A stretch of DNA of 64,000 nucleotides. Source: Nonomuraea helvata. GTDB lineage: Bacteria; Actinomycetota; Actinomycetes; Streptosporangiales; Streptosporangiaceae. The translations under genes and the position numbers were made by a program. Each line of letters opens with the position of its first letter. Positions within the stretch are counted from its first letter, which is position 1. Where the stretch lies: positions 1,302,001 to 1,366,000 of the forward strand of contig NZ_BAAAXV010000005.1 in NCBI RefSeq assembly GCF_039535785.1, in the 5' to 3' direction. This document shows positions 53,396 to 62,272 of this stretch, in pieces. Under the pieces are notes generated by a model. It saw only the letters and a list, made by a program, of their open reading frames with translations. It had not been told where the DNA came from and did not search any database.

Positions 53396-53842
53396 GTGAC
53401 CGAGGAAACCGAGACGCGCGCGGAGGGCGTGGCCGGCATCCGCGACGTGGTGAGCATCAGGCTCCCCGCCGCAAGTGCCTACCTGTCTGTGCTGCGTACG
53501 GCTACCGCCGGGCTGGCGGCGCGGCTTGACTTCACGCTCGACGAGATCGAGGATCTGCGGATCGCGGTCGACGAGGCGTGCGCCATGCTGCTGACGGAGG
53601 CGGTGCCCGGCACCGACCTGACCGCCGAGTTCGAGCTGACCGGGCAGGAGATGCAGGTGAGGGTCGAGGTCGCGACCGTCGGCAGCTCCGCGCCCAAGCG
53701 CGACGACTTCGCCTGGATGGTGCTGACCGCCCTGGCGGACGAGGTGGAGGCGGTGGCGCCTTCCCAGGGCTCCCCCGACACAATGGCGATCGTCCTGCGT
53801 AAGCGCCGCGGCGCGGCCCAGAGATCGGCAGGGCCGGCGTGA
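53396..53842 (+). CDS. Anti-sigma factor/RsbW-like serine kinase
   Basis: 148 residues, GHKL fold. The N-box helix is LDEIEDLRIAVDEACAMLL. The G1 and G2 boxes are weak: no DxGxG is seen, although SQGSPDTMAIVL fits the C-terminal strand. It is shorter in ATP-lid features than typical RsbW, so kinase activity is uncertain. The GTG at 53396 follows GAGGAAC. Its stop overlaps the sigF start (GTGA), so the protein is made with its probable partner and should hold SigF inactive. Confidence 0.85.
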   Translation: MTEETETRAEGVAGIRDVVSIRLPAASAYLSVLRTATAGLAARLDFTLDEIEDLRIAVDEACAMLLTEAVPGTDLTAEFELTGQEMQVRVEVATVGSSAPKRDDFAWMVLTALADEVEAVAPSQGSPDTMAIVLRKRRGAAQRSAGPA

Positions 53843-54639
53843 CGGAAAGGACTGGAGCCATGGCCACCAGCGAACACGCCGTGCCCGACAGGGTGCGTGC
53901 CCGCATGCTCTTCGCCGAGTTGGCCGAGTTGGGCCCTGAGGAGCCGCGCCGCCAGCGCATCAGAGATGAGCTGGTCGAGCTTCACCTTCCCCTGGTCGAA
54001 TACCTGGCCCGTCGCTTTCGGAACAGGGGCGAGTGGCTCGACGACCTGACCCAGGTCGCCACCATCGGCCTGATCAAGTCCATCGACCGCTTCGACCTCA
54101 ACCGCGGCGTCGAGTTCTCCACGTACGCCACGCCCACCATCGTCGGCGAGATCAAGCGCCATTTCCGCGACAAGGGCTGGGCGGTGCGCGTGCCGCGCCG
54201 TCTGCAGGAGCTGAAGCTCTCGCTGACCAAGGCGATAAGCGATCTGTCGCAGCGCGAGGGCCGCGCGCCGACCGTGGCCGAGCTGGCCTCCTACCTCAAG
54301 ATGACCGAGGAGGAGGTGCTCGAGGGCCTCGAGTCGGCCAACGCGTACTCGACCGTGTCACTCGACGCGCCCGACTCCGGCGACGACGACGCCCCCGCGG
54401 TGTCCGACTCGCTCGGCATCGTGGACGAGTCGCTCGAGGGCGTCGAATACCGCGAGTCGCTCAAACCGCTGCTCGAGCGGCTGCCGCCACGCGAGAAGCG
54501 CATCCTGCTGTTGCGCTTCTTCGGCAACATGACGCAGTCGCAGATCGCCACCGAGCTGGGCATCTCGCAGATGCACGTCTCGCGCCTGCTGGCCCGCACG
54601 CTGGCCCAGCTGCGCGAGGGCCTGACCGCCGAAGACTAG
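53839..54639 (+). CDS. sigF: RNA polymerase sigma factor, SigB/SigF/SigG family
   Basis: 266 residues. Region 2 has LVEYLARRFRNRGEWLDDLT, QVATIGLIKSIDRFDLNRGV and FSTYATPTIVGEIKRHFRDK; region 3 has VPRRLQELKLSLTKAISDLS; region 4 ends MTQSQIATELGISQMHVSRL. This is the stress/sporulation SigF type. An alternative ATG is at 53860 with AAAGGA upstream. Held by the upstream anti-sigma. The 3' end overlaps the convergent membrane protein gene by 4 nt. Confidence 0.93.
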   Translation: MTERTGAMATSEHAVPDRVRARMLFAELAELGPEEPRRQRIRDELVELHLPLVEYLARRFRNRGEWLDDLTQVATIGLIKSIDRFDLNRGVEFSTYATPTIVGEIKRHFRDKGWAVRVPRRLQELKLSLTKAISDLSQREGRAPTVAELASYLKMTEEEVLEGLESANAYSTVSLDAPDSGDDDAPAVSDSLGIVDESLEGVEYRESLKPLLERLPPREKRILLLRFFGNMTQSQIATELGISQMHVSRLLARTLAQLREGLTAED

Positions 54640-55019
54640 CCGTCCCCGTAGAGGGCGTGGGTGGTGGGCGGCGCGAGCAGCGTCGCCAGCCCGGCCACGG
54701 CGATCACGATCAGCGGGATCCCCAGCTGCGGCTGGCCCGACTGGATCAGCGTGACGGCGACCGGCAGCACGAAGATCTGGGCCAGCACGCCGGGCGACCT
54801 GCCCCACCGCTCCATCCTGAACAGCCCGCCCCACGCCACCCAGAGCAGCCCCGCCCCGATCAGCACGCCGAAGGCCGACTCCGCGAGGGCGGTGGTGAGG
54901 TTGTCCGGGGTGCTGACGAGGGTCTCGACCCCGACGTAGATCCCGAGTCCGAGCGCGACCAGGCCCTCCAGGGCGACGATGGCGGCGGCGACGACGAGGG
55001 TGACCGGACGACTGCTCAC
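54636..55019 (-). CDS. Small four-helix membrane protein
   Basis: 127 residues with about four hydrophobic segments: TLVVAAAIVALEGLVALGLG, AFGVLIGAGLLWVAWGGLF, GVLAQIFVLPVAVTLIQ and LGIPLIVIAVAGLATLL. I do not recognise a named family, but proteins of this shape are widespread in actinobacteria. Convergent with and overlapping sigF by 4 nt. GTG start at 55019. Confidence 0.75.
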   Translation of the reverse strand: MSSRPVTLVVAAAIVALEGLVALGLGIYVGVETLVSTPDNLTTALAESAFGVLIGAGLLWVAWGGLFRMERWGRSPGVLAQIFVLPVAVTLIQSGQPQLGIPLIVIAVAGLATLLAPPTTHALYGDG

Positions 55020-55107
55020 GCCCGTACCCTACCGCTCGGGTCCGTCGGCCCGAGAAATGGGACGTTCGGCCGATAAGGCGCACGTGGCCAGCGGATACGC
55101 TGGCGAT

Positions 55108-56070
55108 ATGCGCGCCATGCTACTGGTGAATCCCAAGGCCACGACCACGAACGCGCGTACGCGTGACGTGCTGATCCGCGCGCTCGGCGCGGCCGTGGAG
55201 CTGTCGGTCGAGGAGACCCGCTACCGCGGGCACGCCGCCGCGCTGGCGGCCACCGCGCGGGCCAAAGGCTACGACGTGGTGGCGGTGCTCGGCGGCGACG
55301 GGACGATCAACGAGGCCGTCAACGGCCTGCTGAACCCGGTGAACGGCCACGAGGTCCCATCGGAGGATCCCAGCGCCGGGCGGCCCGCGCTCATCGTCAT
55401 CCCCGGCGGCAGCGCGAACGTGTTCGCCCGCGCGCTGGGGCTGCCGAACGACCCGGTGGAGTCCACGGGTGCCGTGCTGGAGGCGCTGCGGGAGGGCCGG
55501 CGCAAGACCGTGGGCCTGGGCCAGGCCCTGTGGGAGGGCCAGAGCCGCTACTTCACCTTCTGCTCGGGGATGGGCTACGACGCAGAGGTTGTACGGGCCG
55601 TGGAGGGCCTGAGAGGGACCGGGCGCAAGGCGTCACCCGCACGATATGTGAACACCGCTCTACGGCACTATCTGGCCACGGACAAGCGGCATCCAGCGAT
55701 GACGCTGACCGGCCCCGGGATACCGACCGTCGAGGGGGTGTTCATGGCGATCATCTCGAACACCTCGCCGTGGACGTACGTCGGCACCAGGCCCGTGCAC
55801 CCGACCCCGTGGGCCGGTTTCGACACGGGCCTCGACCTCCTCGGCCTGCGGCGCATGGGGCTGACCACGATCGGGGCATTGGTCCGACAGATTCTCACGG
55901 AGAGTGACGCCCTTCCGAGCGGCCGGCACCTCGTACAGCTCCACGACGAGGCCGAGTTCACACTGACCGCGGACCGTCCCGTGGCCTTCCAGCTGGACGG
56001 GGACTACCTGGGCGAACGCGAAACCGTGACATTCCGGTCTACACCGCACGCGTTACAAGTTTTGGTCTAG
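55108..56070 (+). CDS. Diacylglycerol/lipid kinase family protein
   Basis: 320 residues. The ATP site is VVAVLGGDGTINEAVNGLLN, and the lipid-kinase pattern continues in VIPGGSANVFARALGLP and FCSGMGYDAEVVRAVE, with the C-terminal beta-sandwich (VAFQLDGDYLGERETVTF). It would phosphorylate diacylglycerol or a related lipid at the membrane. The ATG at 55108 lies 7 nt after TACGCT, so leaderless translation is plausible. It precedes the whiB leader. Confidence 0.9.
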   Translation: MRAMLLVNPKATTTNARTRDVLIRALGAAVELSVEETRYRGHAAALAATARAKGYDVVAVLGGDGTINEAVNGLLNPVNGHEVPSEDPSAGRPALIVIPGGSANVFARALGLPNDPVESTGAVLEALREGRRKTVGLGQALWEGQSRYFTFCSGMGYDAEVVRAVEGLRGTGRKASPARYVNTALRHYLATDKRHPAMTLTGPGIPTVEGVFMAIISNTSPWTYVGTRPVHPTPWAGFDTGLDLLGLRRMGLTTIGALVRQILTESDALPSGRHLVQLHDEAEFTLTADRPVAFQLDGDYLGERETVTFRSTPHALQVLV

Positions 56071-56343
56071 ATGGTTACAATCGGTCATTGTGTGACGCAT
56101 CCGACATCCATAACAGCCAAAACTTCCCGCCAACCCTCTTGCGTGCACACAGCGTGGCTGACAGTCTCAAGACTGACGTCGGAACGTAGGACCTTTAACA
56201 ACCCCAAGGGTTCTCCGAGCGTCAGTGGGCAATCCCGGGTTCTCGCAGGTCCGGGCAATTGTTCGCGCGAGTTAGTGAAACTCTTCACAAAGTAGTAGCC
56301 GCACGGAGCCGACCAAAGGCTTCATCTACTAAGGAGTGGACGC
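56071..56343 (+). promoter_or_regulatory. Long leader and promoter region of whiB
   Basis: 273 bp, lower in GC than average and without a supported gene (the small open frame 56071-56295 has no homologue I know). It contains a CRP-like site at 56274-56289. GGAG lies 5 nt before the whiB ATG. Confidence 0.6.
56274..56289. promoter_or_regulatory. CRP-like site before whiB
   Basis: AGTGA-AACTCT-TCACA is one base from consensus, 55 bp before the start codon. In Mycobacterium tuberculosis the orthologous whiB1 is controlled by CRP (Rv3676). Confidence 0.6.
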
Positions 56344-56598
56344 ATGGACTGGCGCCACCGAGCTGCCTGCCGTGACGTGGACCCCGAGCTGTTCTTCCCG
56401 ATCGGCAACACCGGCCCGGCACTCATGCAGATCGAGGAGGCCAAGCAGGTCTGCCGGTCCTGCTCGGCCGTCGAGGCCTGCCTGAAGTGGGCGCTGGAGT
56501 CCGGGCAGGACGCCGGTGTCTGGGGCGGTCTCAGCGAGGACGAGCGTCGCGCACTCAAGCGCCGCACCGCTCGCCAGCGCGCCCGCCTCACCGCCTGA
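56344..56598 (+). CDS. wblE: WhiB-family iron-sulphur regulator (WblE/WhiB1 type)
   Basis: 84 residues. The cluster cysteines are Cys 9, Cys 37, Cys 40 and Cys 46 (C...CxxC-x5-C); the turn GVWGG is at 58-62 and the basic tail RRALKRRTARQRARL binds DNA. These proteins carry an O2- and NO-sensitive 4Fe-4S cluster and bind sigma region 4. Essential in several actinobacteria. The neighbouring convergent gene is pdtaS, the same order as Rv3219-Rv3220c. Confidence 0.95.
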   Translation: MDWRHRAACRDVDPELFFPIGNTGPALMQIEEAKQVCRSCSAVEACLKWALESGQDAGVWGGLSEDERRALKRRTARQRARLTA

Positions 56599-56690
56599 CC
56601 TGCTCCTCCGAGCCACTGCCGGCTGACACCGGCGCCTGAGCCGCGACAGACGCTCATGCGCCGCCGCCGGCGCGCGCCCCCAGAGGGAGA

Positions 56691-58160
56691 TCAGGCCGCC
56701 GGGAGCGGGATCGACAGCGTGACCTCCGTGCCCCCTTCGAGCCGCGGCTGGATGCTCAGCCGGCCTGACAGTTCGCCTTCGACCAGCGTACGGACGATCT
56801 GCAGCCCCAGGCTGGTGGAGCCCTCGAGGTCGAAGCCGGCCGGAAGCCCGCGGCCGTCGTCCCAGACCGTGACGTTGAGCCGGTCGAGCGTGGGCTCGAC
56901 CACCACCTCGAGCCGCTTGGGCCGCCCGTGCTGCATCGCGTTCTGCAACAGCTCGGTCAGCGCCATGGCCAGCGGTGTGGCGATGAGCGAAGGCAGCACG
57001 CCGAACCCGCCGACCCTCCTCGGCATCACGGCCGCCTCGGCCGCCGACACCTCCCCCGTCATCGCGATCACCCGGTCGGCGATCTCGTCGAAGTCCACGA
57101 ACTCCTCGGGCGCGTGGGACAGCGTCTCGTGCACGATCGCGATCGACCCGACCCGGCGTACCGCCTCCTCCAGCGCCTCCCTGCCTTCGGGCACCTGCAG
57201 CCGCCTGGCCTGGAGCCGGAGCAGCGCGGCCACGGTCTGCAGGTTGTTCTTGACCCGGTGGTGGATCTCGCGGATGGTGGCGTCCTTGGTCATCAGCTCG
57301 CGCTCACGCCGCCGCAGCTCCGTCACGTCCCTGATGAGCACCAGCGCGCCGATGCGGCCGCCGCCGACGATCAGCGGGATGGCTCTGAGCTGCACGATCG
57401 TGCCGCCCGACTCGACCTCGGTCTCCTTGGCCGCGCGCCCGCTGGCCACGATCATCAGATCTTCGTTGATCGGCTCGTCGGAGTAGCAGAGCGCCGCGGT
57501 GACCGGGCCCAGCTCGGCGCCGACCAGGTCGGCGTGGAGGCCGAGCCGCCGGTAGGCGGACAGGGCGTTCGGGGAGGCGTACGTGACGCGCCCGGCCCGG
57601 TCGAGCCTGAGCAGGCCGTCGCCGACGCGCGGCGAGCGCACCAGGATCGGCTCCTCGCCCGAGAACGGGAAGCGGCCCTCGGCCACCATCTGCGCCAGGT
57701 CGGACGCGCTCTGCAGGTAGGTCAGCTCCAGGCGGGACGGGGTGCGGGCGGAGGAGAGGTTCGTGGAGCGCTGGATCACCGCCAGGAAGCGCCCCTCGCC
57801 GCCCTCGACGGTCCGCCGCACGGGGATGGTCTCCTCACGCACCGGGACCCCCGTGGACCAGTCGGGGTCGCCTTCGCGGCAGATCCGGCGCTCGTTCCAC
57901 GCGGTGTCGATGAGGTAGCGCTCGCCCTTGGCGGCGACGCTGCCGACGATGTCGTCGTGATAGACGGTGGGGCCGGTGGTCGGGCGCATCTGGGCGATCG
58001 CGATCCAGCCGCTCCCGCCCAGGAGCGGCGCCCACAGGATGAGGTCGGCGAAGGACAGGTCAGCCAGCAGCTGCCAGTCGGAGACCAGCGAGTGCAGCCA
58101 GTCGAGATCCGCCTCGTCAAGGGCGGTGTGACGGGCTACGAGGTCGCTGAGAGTCGGCAC
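56691..58160 (-). CDS. pdtaS: PdtaS-type sensor histidine kinase
   Basis: 490 residues. N-terminal GAF-like domain with DWQLLADLSFADLILWAPL, a PAS domain around residues 175-290, then the HisKA_2 phosphoacceptor His in REIHHRVKNNLQTVAALLRL and HATPase motifs ELLQNAMQHG (N) and VWDDGRGLPAG (G1). It matches the mycobacterial PdtaS architecture. The partner is normally the ANTAR response regulator PdtaR, not in this window. The GTG at 58160 agrees with the mycobacterial start. Confidence 0.92.
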   Translation of the reverse strand: MPTLSDLVARHTALDEADLDWLHSLVSDWQLLADLSFADLILWAPLLGGSGWIAIAQMRPTTGPTVYHDDIVGSVAAKGERYLIDTAWNERRICREGDPDWSTGVPVREETIPVRRTVEGGEGRFLAVIQRSTNLSSARTPSRLELTYLQSASDLAQMVAEGRFPFSGEEPILVRSPRVGDGLLRLDRAGRVTYASPNALSAYRRLGLHADLVGAELGPVTAALCYSDEPINEDLMIVASGRAAKETEVESGGTIVQLRAIPLIVGGGRIGALVLIRDVTELRRRERELMTKDATIREIHHRVKNNLQTVAALLRLQARRLQVPEGREALEEAVRRVGSIAIVHETLSHAPEEFVDFDEIADRVIAMTGEVSAAEAAVMPRRVGGFGVLPSLIATPLAMALTELLQNAMQHGRPKRLEVVVEPTLDRLNVTVWDDGRGLPAGFDLEGSTSLGLQIVRTLVEGELSGRLSIQPRLEGGTEVTLSIPLPAA

Positions 58161-58387
58161 AGATGCATCATGCGTGCTTTCCGCCGCAACAACCAAACCG
58201 ACCCCCTGGTTGAATGCGCGCCCGCGTACGAGGGCAGTACTCCGCACAGCACGTCCGCATGCCTGTTCACTCGCACAGTGAGCGCGGACAAGGCGTCGTG
58301 CAGCCCACTCGACCTATCGGGAATCTCATATTGTGAGAACCGTCACACGGCCGAACCTGTTCGGCTACCCGACGGAGCAGTACGGAG

Positions 58388-58645
58388 GTGATCGACACGG
58401 GCAGGTGGTTCCACCGCGACACGGCTCACGTATCGGACTCGGTTGTTATCGCGCGCGCTGCTGTGGATATCCTTCACAATCAGCCTGAGCTGCCCGGATC
58501 CGTGCGCGCCAGCCGCCGTGCCCACCCGGTGCCGGCCGGCCGCCACGGCCCGCGGTTGACCGCTCGGGCAGAAGTGAGTTCCGATGATCTCGCGGTGATC
58601 AGACACGCCCTCACCGCCGTGGCAGAAGTGAAGGTGAGAGCGTGA
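58388..58645 (+). CDS. Hypothetical 85-residue protein overlapping dasR
   Basis: The GTG at 58388 opens an 85-codon frame whose stop overlaps the dasR start by GTGA. Codon choice is less biased than in neighbours. No family is recognised. The GTGA overlap is the main support; it may equally be the dasR leader. Confidence 0.35.
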   Translation: MIDTGRWFHRDTAHVSDSVVIARAAVDILHNQPELPGSVRASRRAHPVPAGRHGPRLTARAEVSSDDLAVIRHALTAVAEVKVRA

Positions 58646-59361
58646 CAGACGACAGCCCCCGAGTACCGAAGTACTACGACGTCAAACGCAGCCTGCTCGA
58701 GCTCACCAAGACGCTGTCACCGGGCACGGCGCTGCCACCTGAACGCACGCTCGCCGTGCGGTTCGAGACCTCGCGCACCACGGTCAGGCAGGCGCTGACC
58801 GAGCTGGTGGTGGAGGGCCGGCTGCTGCGCATCCAGGGCAAGGGCACGTTCGTGGCGCAGCCGAAGGTGGCGCAGGTGCTGCAGCTCACCTCGTACATAG
58901 GCGACCTGCGCACGGCGGGCCTGGAACCGGACACCAAGATCCTGGAGATCGGCTACATCACCGCCGACGAGGCCCTGGCCAGGCGCCTGGCCATCAACCC
59001 CGGCGGCCGGGTGCTGCGCATCCACCGCCTCCGGCTGGCCAACGGCGAGCCGGTCTCGATCGACACCACCCACCTGTCCGCGCGCCGCTTCCCGCGGCTG
59101 CGGCGGGAGCTGGAGGTGCACGCGTCGCTGTACGAGACGCTGCACAACGCCTACAACGTGCGGCTCACGGACGCCGAGGAGATCATCGAGACCGTGCTGG
59201 CCACCCCGTACGACGCCAAGGCCCTCGGCGTCGACGTCGGCCTCCCCATGCTCCTCCTGACCCGCCACGCCTTCGACGCCGACGGCAACCCCGTCGAGTG
59301 GGCGCAGTCGCTCTACCGCGGCGACCGCTACAAGTTCGTCACCAGGCTCCGCAGGCCGTAG
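58642..59361 (+). CDS. dasR: GntR/HutC regulator, DasR type
   Basis: 239 residues. The winged HTH reads PERTLAVRFETSRTTVRQAL and LLRIQGKGTFVAQPKVAQVL; the UTRA domain follows with QLTSYIGDLRTAGLEPDTKI and SIDTTHLSARRFPRLR. It is very close to Streptomyces DasR, the regulator of N-acetylglucosamine use and development, which responds to glucosamine-6-phosphate. No full dre site was recognised in the window. The GTG at 58642 overlaps a small upstream frame. Confidence 0.88.
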   Translation: MTDDSPRVPKYYDVKRSLLELTKTLSPGTALPPERTLAVRFETSRTTVRQALTELVVEGRLLRIQGKGTFVAQPKVAQVLQLTSYIGDLRTAGLEPDTKILEIGYITADEALARRLAINPGGRVLRIHRLRLANGEPVSIDTTHLSARRFPRLRRELEVHASLYETLHNAYNVRLTDAEEIIETVLATPYDAKALGVDVGLPMLLLTRHAFDADGNPVEWAQSLYRGDRYKFVTRLRRP

Positions 59362-59363
59362 CA

Positions 59364-59385
59364 CCCCTCGGCCATGCCGACGGGG
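59364..59385 (+). terminator. Terminator candidate after dasR
   Basis: CCCCTCGGC and GCCGACGGGG pair with one bulged base and a CAT loop, 3 nt after the dasR stop. Confidence 0.5.
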
Positions 59386-59523
59386 TTGTTCCTGTGGCTG
59401 GGCGGAGCGGCCTGTGGGACAGCTGGGCCCACGTGGCCGTAGGGCCGGGCAGGAGGAAGGCGACTCGCGCCTTGCCGTCATATCGACCAAAGAGAGAACT
59501 CCGACGGTCGCGGACCTTCGACG

Positions 59524-59775
59524 TCAGGCCGGCTCGATGTCGCGACGTTCAACGACGAACAGCCCACGGCCAGGTGCAGTGACCAGAAGACCCTCGTTCT
59601 TGAGTACGTCGAGCGCCTTCTTCACGGTGTTCCGGGATAGGCCGGATTCTTCTTCCAATTCCGTCTGAGACGGCACCTTGCGGCCAGGTGGGATTTCGCC
59701 TGCCTCGATGCGGGCGCGGAGCGCGTCCGCAAGCTGGAGGTAGGGCGCTCGCAGCCCATCCGGATCGATTCTCAC
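59524..59775 (-). CDS. Short GntR-type HTH regulator
   Basis: 83 residues, only the winged HTH: YLQLADALRARIEAGEIPPG, then SQTELEEESGLSRNTVKKAL and LVTAPGRGLFVVE. It lacks an effector domain, so it is DNA-binding only. Such mini-GntR genes recur next to small ORF pairs in actinobacteria. GTG start at 59775. Divergent from the two following genes across a 166-bp gap holding a perfect 20-bp dyad. Confidence 0.85.
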   Translation of the reverse strand: MRIDPDGLRAPYLQLADALRARIEAGEIPPGRKVPSQTELEEESGLSRNTVKKALDVLKNEGLLVTAPGRGLFVVERRDIEPA

Positions 59776-59821
59776 GATGGGAAGGCTAGGCGGCCAGGAT
59801 TATCCCGAGATAGGCAGGCCC

Positions 59822-59841
59822 GGCCATGGCCAGCCATGGCC
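59822..59841. promoter_or_regulatory. Perfect 20-bp dyad, candidate operator
   Basis: GGCCATGGCCAGCCATGGCC is a perfect inverted repeat of 9-bp arms around CA, and each arm is itself near-palindromic. It lies between the divergent mini-GntR gene and the small-ORF pair. Confidence 0.5.
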
Positions 59842-59941
59842 TAGTGCCGCTACCATGCTTTCATCCCTCGGAGCTCGAAGTCCGGCCCACATCAGCGGGC
59901 CTCGCTGATCGGGCCCTTAACCGGACAGTGGAGGTGCGGCC

Positions 59942-60124
59942 ATGGCTATCACAACCACAGACCTACGCTTCGATCCCCGCCTGACAGCCGAGATCAGGGC
60001 CGTACTCGAGAAGTACGGATACCGGCTACCCTCGGGCGGCGATCACATCCGCGAACTCGTTATGACCCGCGTCGACATCGCGCTCAAGAACCTCGTCGAG
60101 GTCTTCGAAGGACGGACCTGGTGA
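59942..60124 (+). CDS. Hypothetical 60-residue protein
   Basis: Helical small protein (RLTAEIRAVLEKYGYRL; MTRVDIALKNLVEVFEG). GGAGG lies upstream of the ATG at 59942, a good ribosome site. No family is recognised. It precedes a second small gene by 1 bp and is divergent from the mini-GntR gene, a common conserved trio in actinobacteria, function unknown. Confidence 0.65.
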   Translation: MAITTTDLRFDPRLTAEIRAVLEKYGYRLPSGGDHIRELVMTRVDIALKNLVEVFEGRTW

Positions 60125-60125
60125 C

Positions 60126-60410
60126 ATGGCGCACGAACCCCGCGACTTCCACGGTCCACACGTTGAGCCGCCCCTGCCGGGCCACCTCAGGTTGACCTGG
60201 TATGAACCGACCCGCCGGGCACCGCGCATCCGCGTGGTCTCACACACCTGCGAATGCCGCGGGACGACGTACGAACTATGTGGCGCCGCCGGTCAGGGCT
60301 TCGTCCGCCGTACCGATCGCGAAAAGCAGACCGTCCACGAAACCGCGTGGACCGTTACTGCGACTGCCAGACGCACCTTCGAGCAGATCCTGCGTGGCGA
60401 GGCTCGCTGA
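60126..60410 (+). CDS. Hypothetical 94-residue protein
   Basis: Begins 1 bp after the previous stop (GTGACATG). Contains two cysteines in HTCECRGTTYELC and a basic helix at the C-terminus. No family is recognised. Ends 40 bp before bioD. Confidence 0.6.
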   Translation: MAHEPRDFHGPHVEPPLPGHLRLTWYEPTRRAPRIRVVSHTCECRGTTYELCGAAGQGFVRRTDREKQTVHETAWTVTATARRTFEQILRGEAR

Positions 60411-60450
60411 AGAGCCTGAGTTGAGTGGGCACCACGTCTAGGCTGGTCAC

Positions 60451-61161
60451 GTGAGTGTTCTCGTCGTCACAGGGACGGACGCGGCGGTGGGCAAGACCGT
60501 CGTGGCGGCGGCGCTGGCGGCGCTGGCGTTGGGGCGCGGGTCTTCCGTCGCCGTGGTCAAGCCCGCGCAGACCGGGGTGGCGCCGGGTGAGGCCGGGGAT
60601 GTGGACCAGGTGATCCGGCTGTCCGGGGTCACCACCACCTTCGAGCTGTGCCGGTTCGCTGAGCCGCTCTCCCCGGCCGCCGCCGCCCGGGTCGCCGGGT
60701 TGCCGCCCGCGTCGCTGGCCGGGGTCGCCCAGCTCGTACGTGAGCTGGCCGAGAGCAACCGGCTGGTGGTCGTGGAGGGGACCGGCGGGCTGCTCGAGCG
60801 GTTCGACGAGGACGGCGGGACCATCGCCGATCTCGCGCGGTCCTTGAACGCGCAGGTGCTCGTCGTGGCCGGGGTCGGGCGGGGCACGGTCAACCACACC
60901 GCCCTCACCCTGGAGGCGCTGGCCCATCGGGGGCTGGAGCCTGCCGGGGTGGTCATCGGGCGCTGGCCGGACGAGCCCGGGATCGTGGAGCGCAGTTGCG
61001 TGTGCGACCTGGAGATGCTGGCCGCCCGGCCGCTGGCCGGAGTGCTGCCCGAAGGGGCGGCAAGCCTCGACAGGGAGGCGTTCGCCGAGGTGGCACGCAG
61101 AGGGCTGGCCGCCACGCTAGGCGGCACGTTCGATCCCGCCAGCTTCAGGCCGACCCGCTGA
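60451..61161 (+). CDS. bioD: Dethiobiotin synthetase
   Basis: 236 residues. P-loop GTDAAVGKT (8-16), Lys in VVKPAQTGV, switch-like EGTGGLLERFDEDGGT, and TVNHTALTLEALAHRGL. It forms the ureido ring of dethiobiotin from diaminopelargonate, CO2 and ATP. bioA, bioB and bioF are not in the window, so this is an orphan copy. GTG start at 60451. Confidence 0.9.
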   Translation: MSVLVVTGTDAAVGKTVVAAALAALALGRGSSVAVVKPAQTGVAPGEAGDVDQVIRLSGVTTTFELCRFAEPLSPAAAARVAGLPPASLAGVAQLVRELAESNRLVVVEGTGGLLERFDEDGGTIADLARSLNAQVLVVAGVGRGTVNHTALTLEALAHRGLEPAGVVIGRWPDEPGIVERSCVCDLEMLAARPLAGVLPEGAASLDREAFAEVARRGLAATLGGTFDPASFRPTR

Positions 61162-61179
61162 AGGGCCACCTGGCTTGCC

Positions 61180-62000
61180 TGGTTTCCGCACGTGAGCGTT
61201 CAGGGGCCTCTCGTGGATCGCTATCGAGGAGATCCAGGAGGTGGAGTCGGAGGCCATCGGGACGTGCCCGGTGCGGAACGGGTTGATGCCGGACGATCTT
61301 CGTCCAGGAGACTCGGGCAGGTAGACATCGCTATCACGATGGCCGAACACCCACCGGTCGGTCCTGGAGGCGTGGAGCGGCCCGAAGTACCGATCGATGA
61401 TCCAGAACTTCGGCTTGTTGGGTGGCTGTGACACGCCCATTTGTAGGTGAGCCGCCACATGTAGTGGTTCAGGGCGGCGAACACCCGGGAGGACACATCC
61501 CATGTCAATAGGCCATCCAACCCGCACGATCTGGGGGATCACGAACAGGACCGCCTCCGCGTTCTCACCGCGTAAGCCGCGCATCGCAATCGCCGTCGGG
61601 GAGCCCGCGGGCAGTTCCCCCGCCTGGCGGCCGGCGTGGTAGCGGACTCCAGCGGCTTCCTCTAGCCCGCGCAACGCGATGTTCAACAGGCACGGTGAGC
61701 TCACTCCACCCTGGCTGTGCCCTCCCTGGTCGGCTCGAACCTCGTGCCTGCCTCGAACAACGCCGGTCTTCAGCCACGCGGCGATCATTCCCTGGCGGAG
61801 AATGATTTCGATCGCGTCGAACAGCTGGGAGCCGCCGATGCGGTCGAACGCCGCGGCCAGATTCACATCCAAGATCTACCCCCGCTTGGCCGTGGAGCCC
61901 TCGGACGTCGAGTAGATGGCCTGGTCGCGTCCTGGCAGCCACGGCCCTGAACCTACGATCGGGGCTCGAACCCAAGGTATCTCACCCCGATTCGAGCGCC
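61180..62000 (-). pseudogene. Decayed group II intron reverse transcriptase/maturase
   Basis: Read downward from about 62000: GSGPWLPGRDQAIYSTSEGS, then after an in-frame stop the palm-like ILDVNLAAAFDRI, then WLKTGVVRG and QGGVSSPCLLNIALRGLEEA (the QGGVxSP reverse-transcriptase motif). The YADD catalytic box is absent, because the frame jumps directly to the C-terminal domain (LNHYMWRLTYKWACHSHP), which is then frameshifted to NKPKFWIIDRYFGPLHASRT. So the gene carries a stop, a deletion and a frameshift, and cannot work. Confidence 0.75.
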
Positions 62001-62272
62001 GCCCTTCATCTTGCCCTGGTGACAACGTCCGGCGATCAGCGGCTATATTTCCTAATATAACAACTTTATATCGACGACGGTGTCGAAACAACACGGCATG
62101 CAGCAGAGAGCGCTTTCCATGCTTCGGAGGTCTACGCAGATAGGGCGAGCCACCGGCGGAATAGGTGAGGGTGGGCGTGACGTGGCGGCTACACCGCGTT
62201 GATCTTGACGGGGCAGATCTTGTGAGATCTTCTCTTTCTTGCCGTATCACCTCCTGTTTGATCGGAGTGTCA
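62001..62272. other. AT-rich gap before the DNRLRE gene
   Basis: 272 bp with a strongly AT-rich patch at about 62040-62075 (TATATTTCCTAATATAAC) that may hold the promoter of the following gene. CGGAG lies 8 nt before its ATG. Nothing else is seen. Confidence 0.5.

Noticed and set aside
56058..56072. dre site of DasR
   Set aside because: TGGTCTAGA matches only half of the TGGTCTAGACCA dyad and overlaps a stop codon; the second arm is wrong.
56071..56295. Small gene upstream of whiB
   Set aside because: No ribosome site or recognisable product; it coincides with the regulated whiB leader.
61940..62035. tRNA on the minus strand
   Set aside because: A T-arm-like GTTCGAGCC is present, but no matching acceptor, D-arm or anticodon arm can be formed; it lies in the decayed intron frame.
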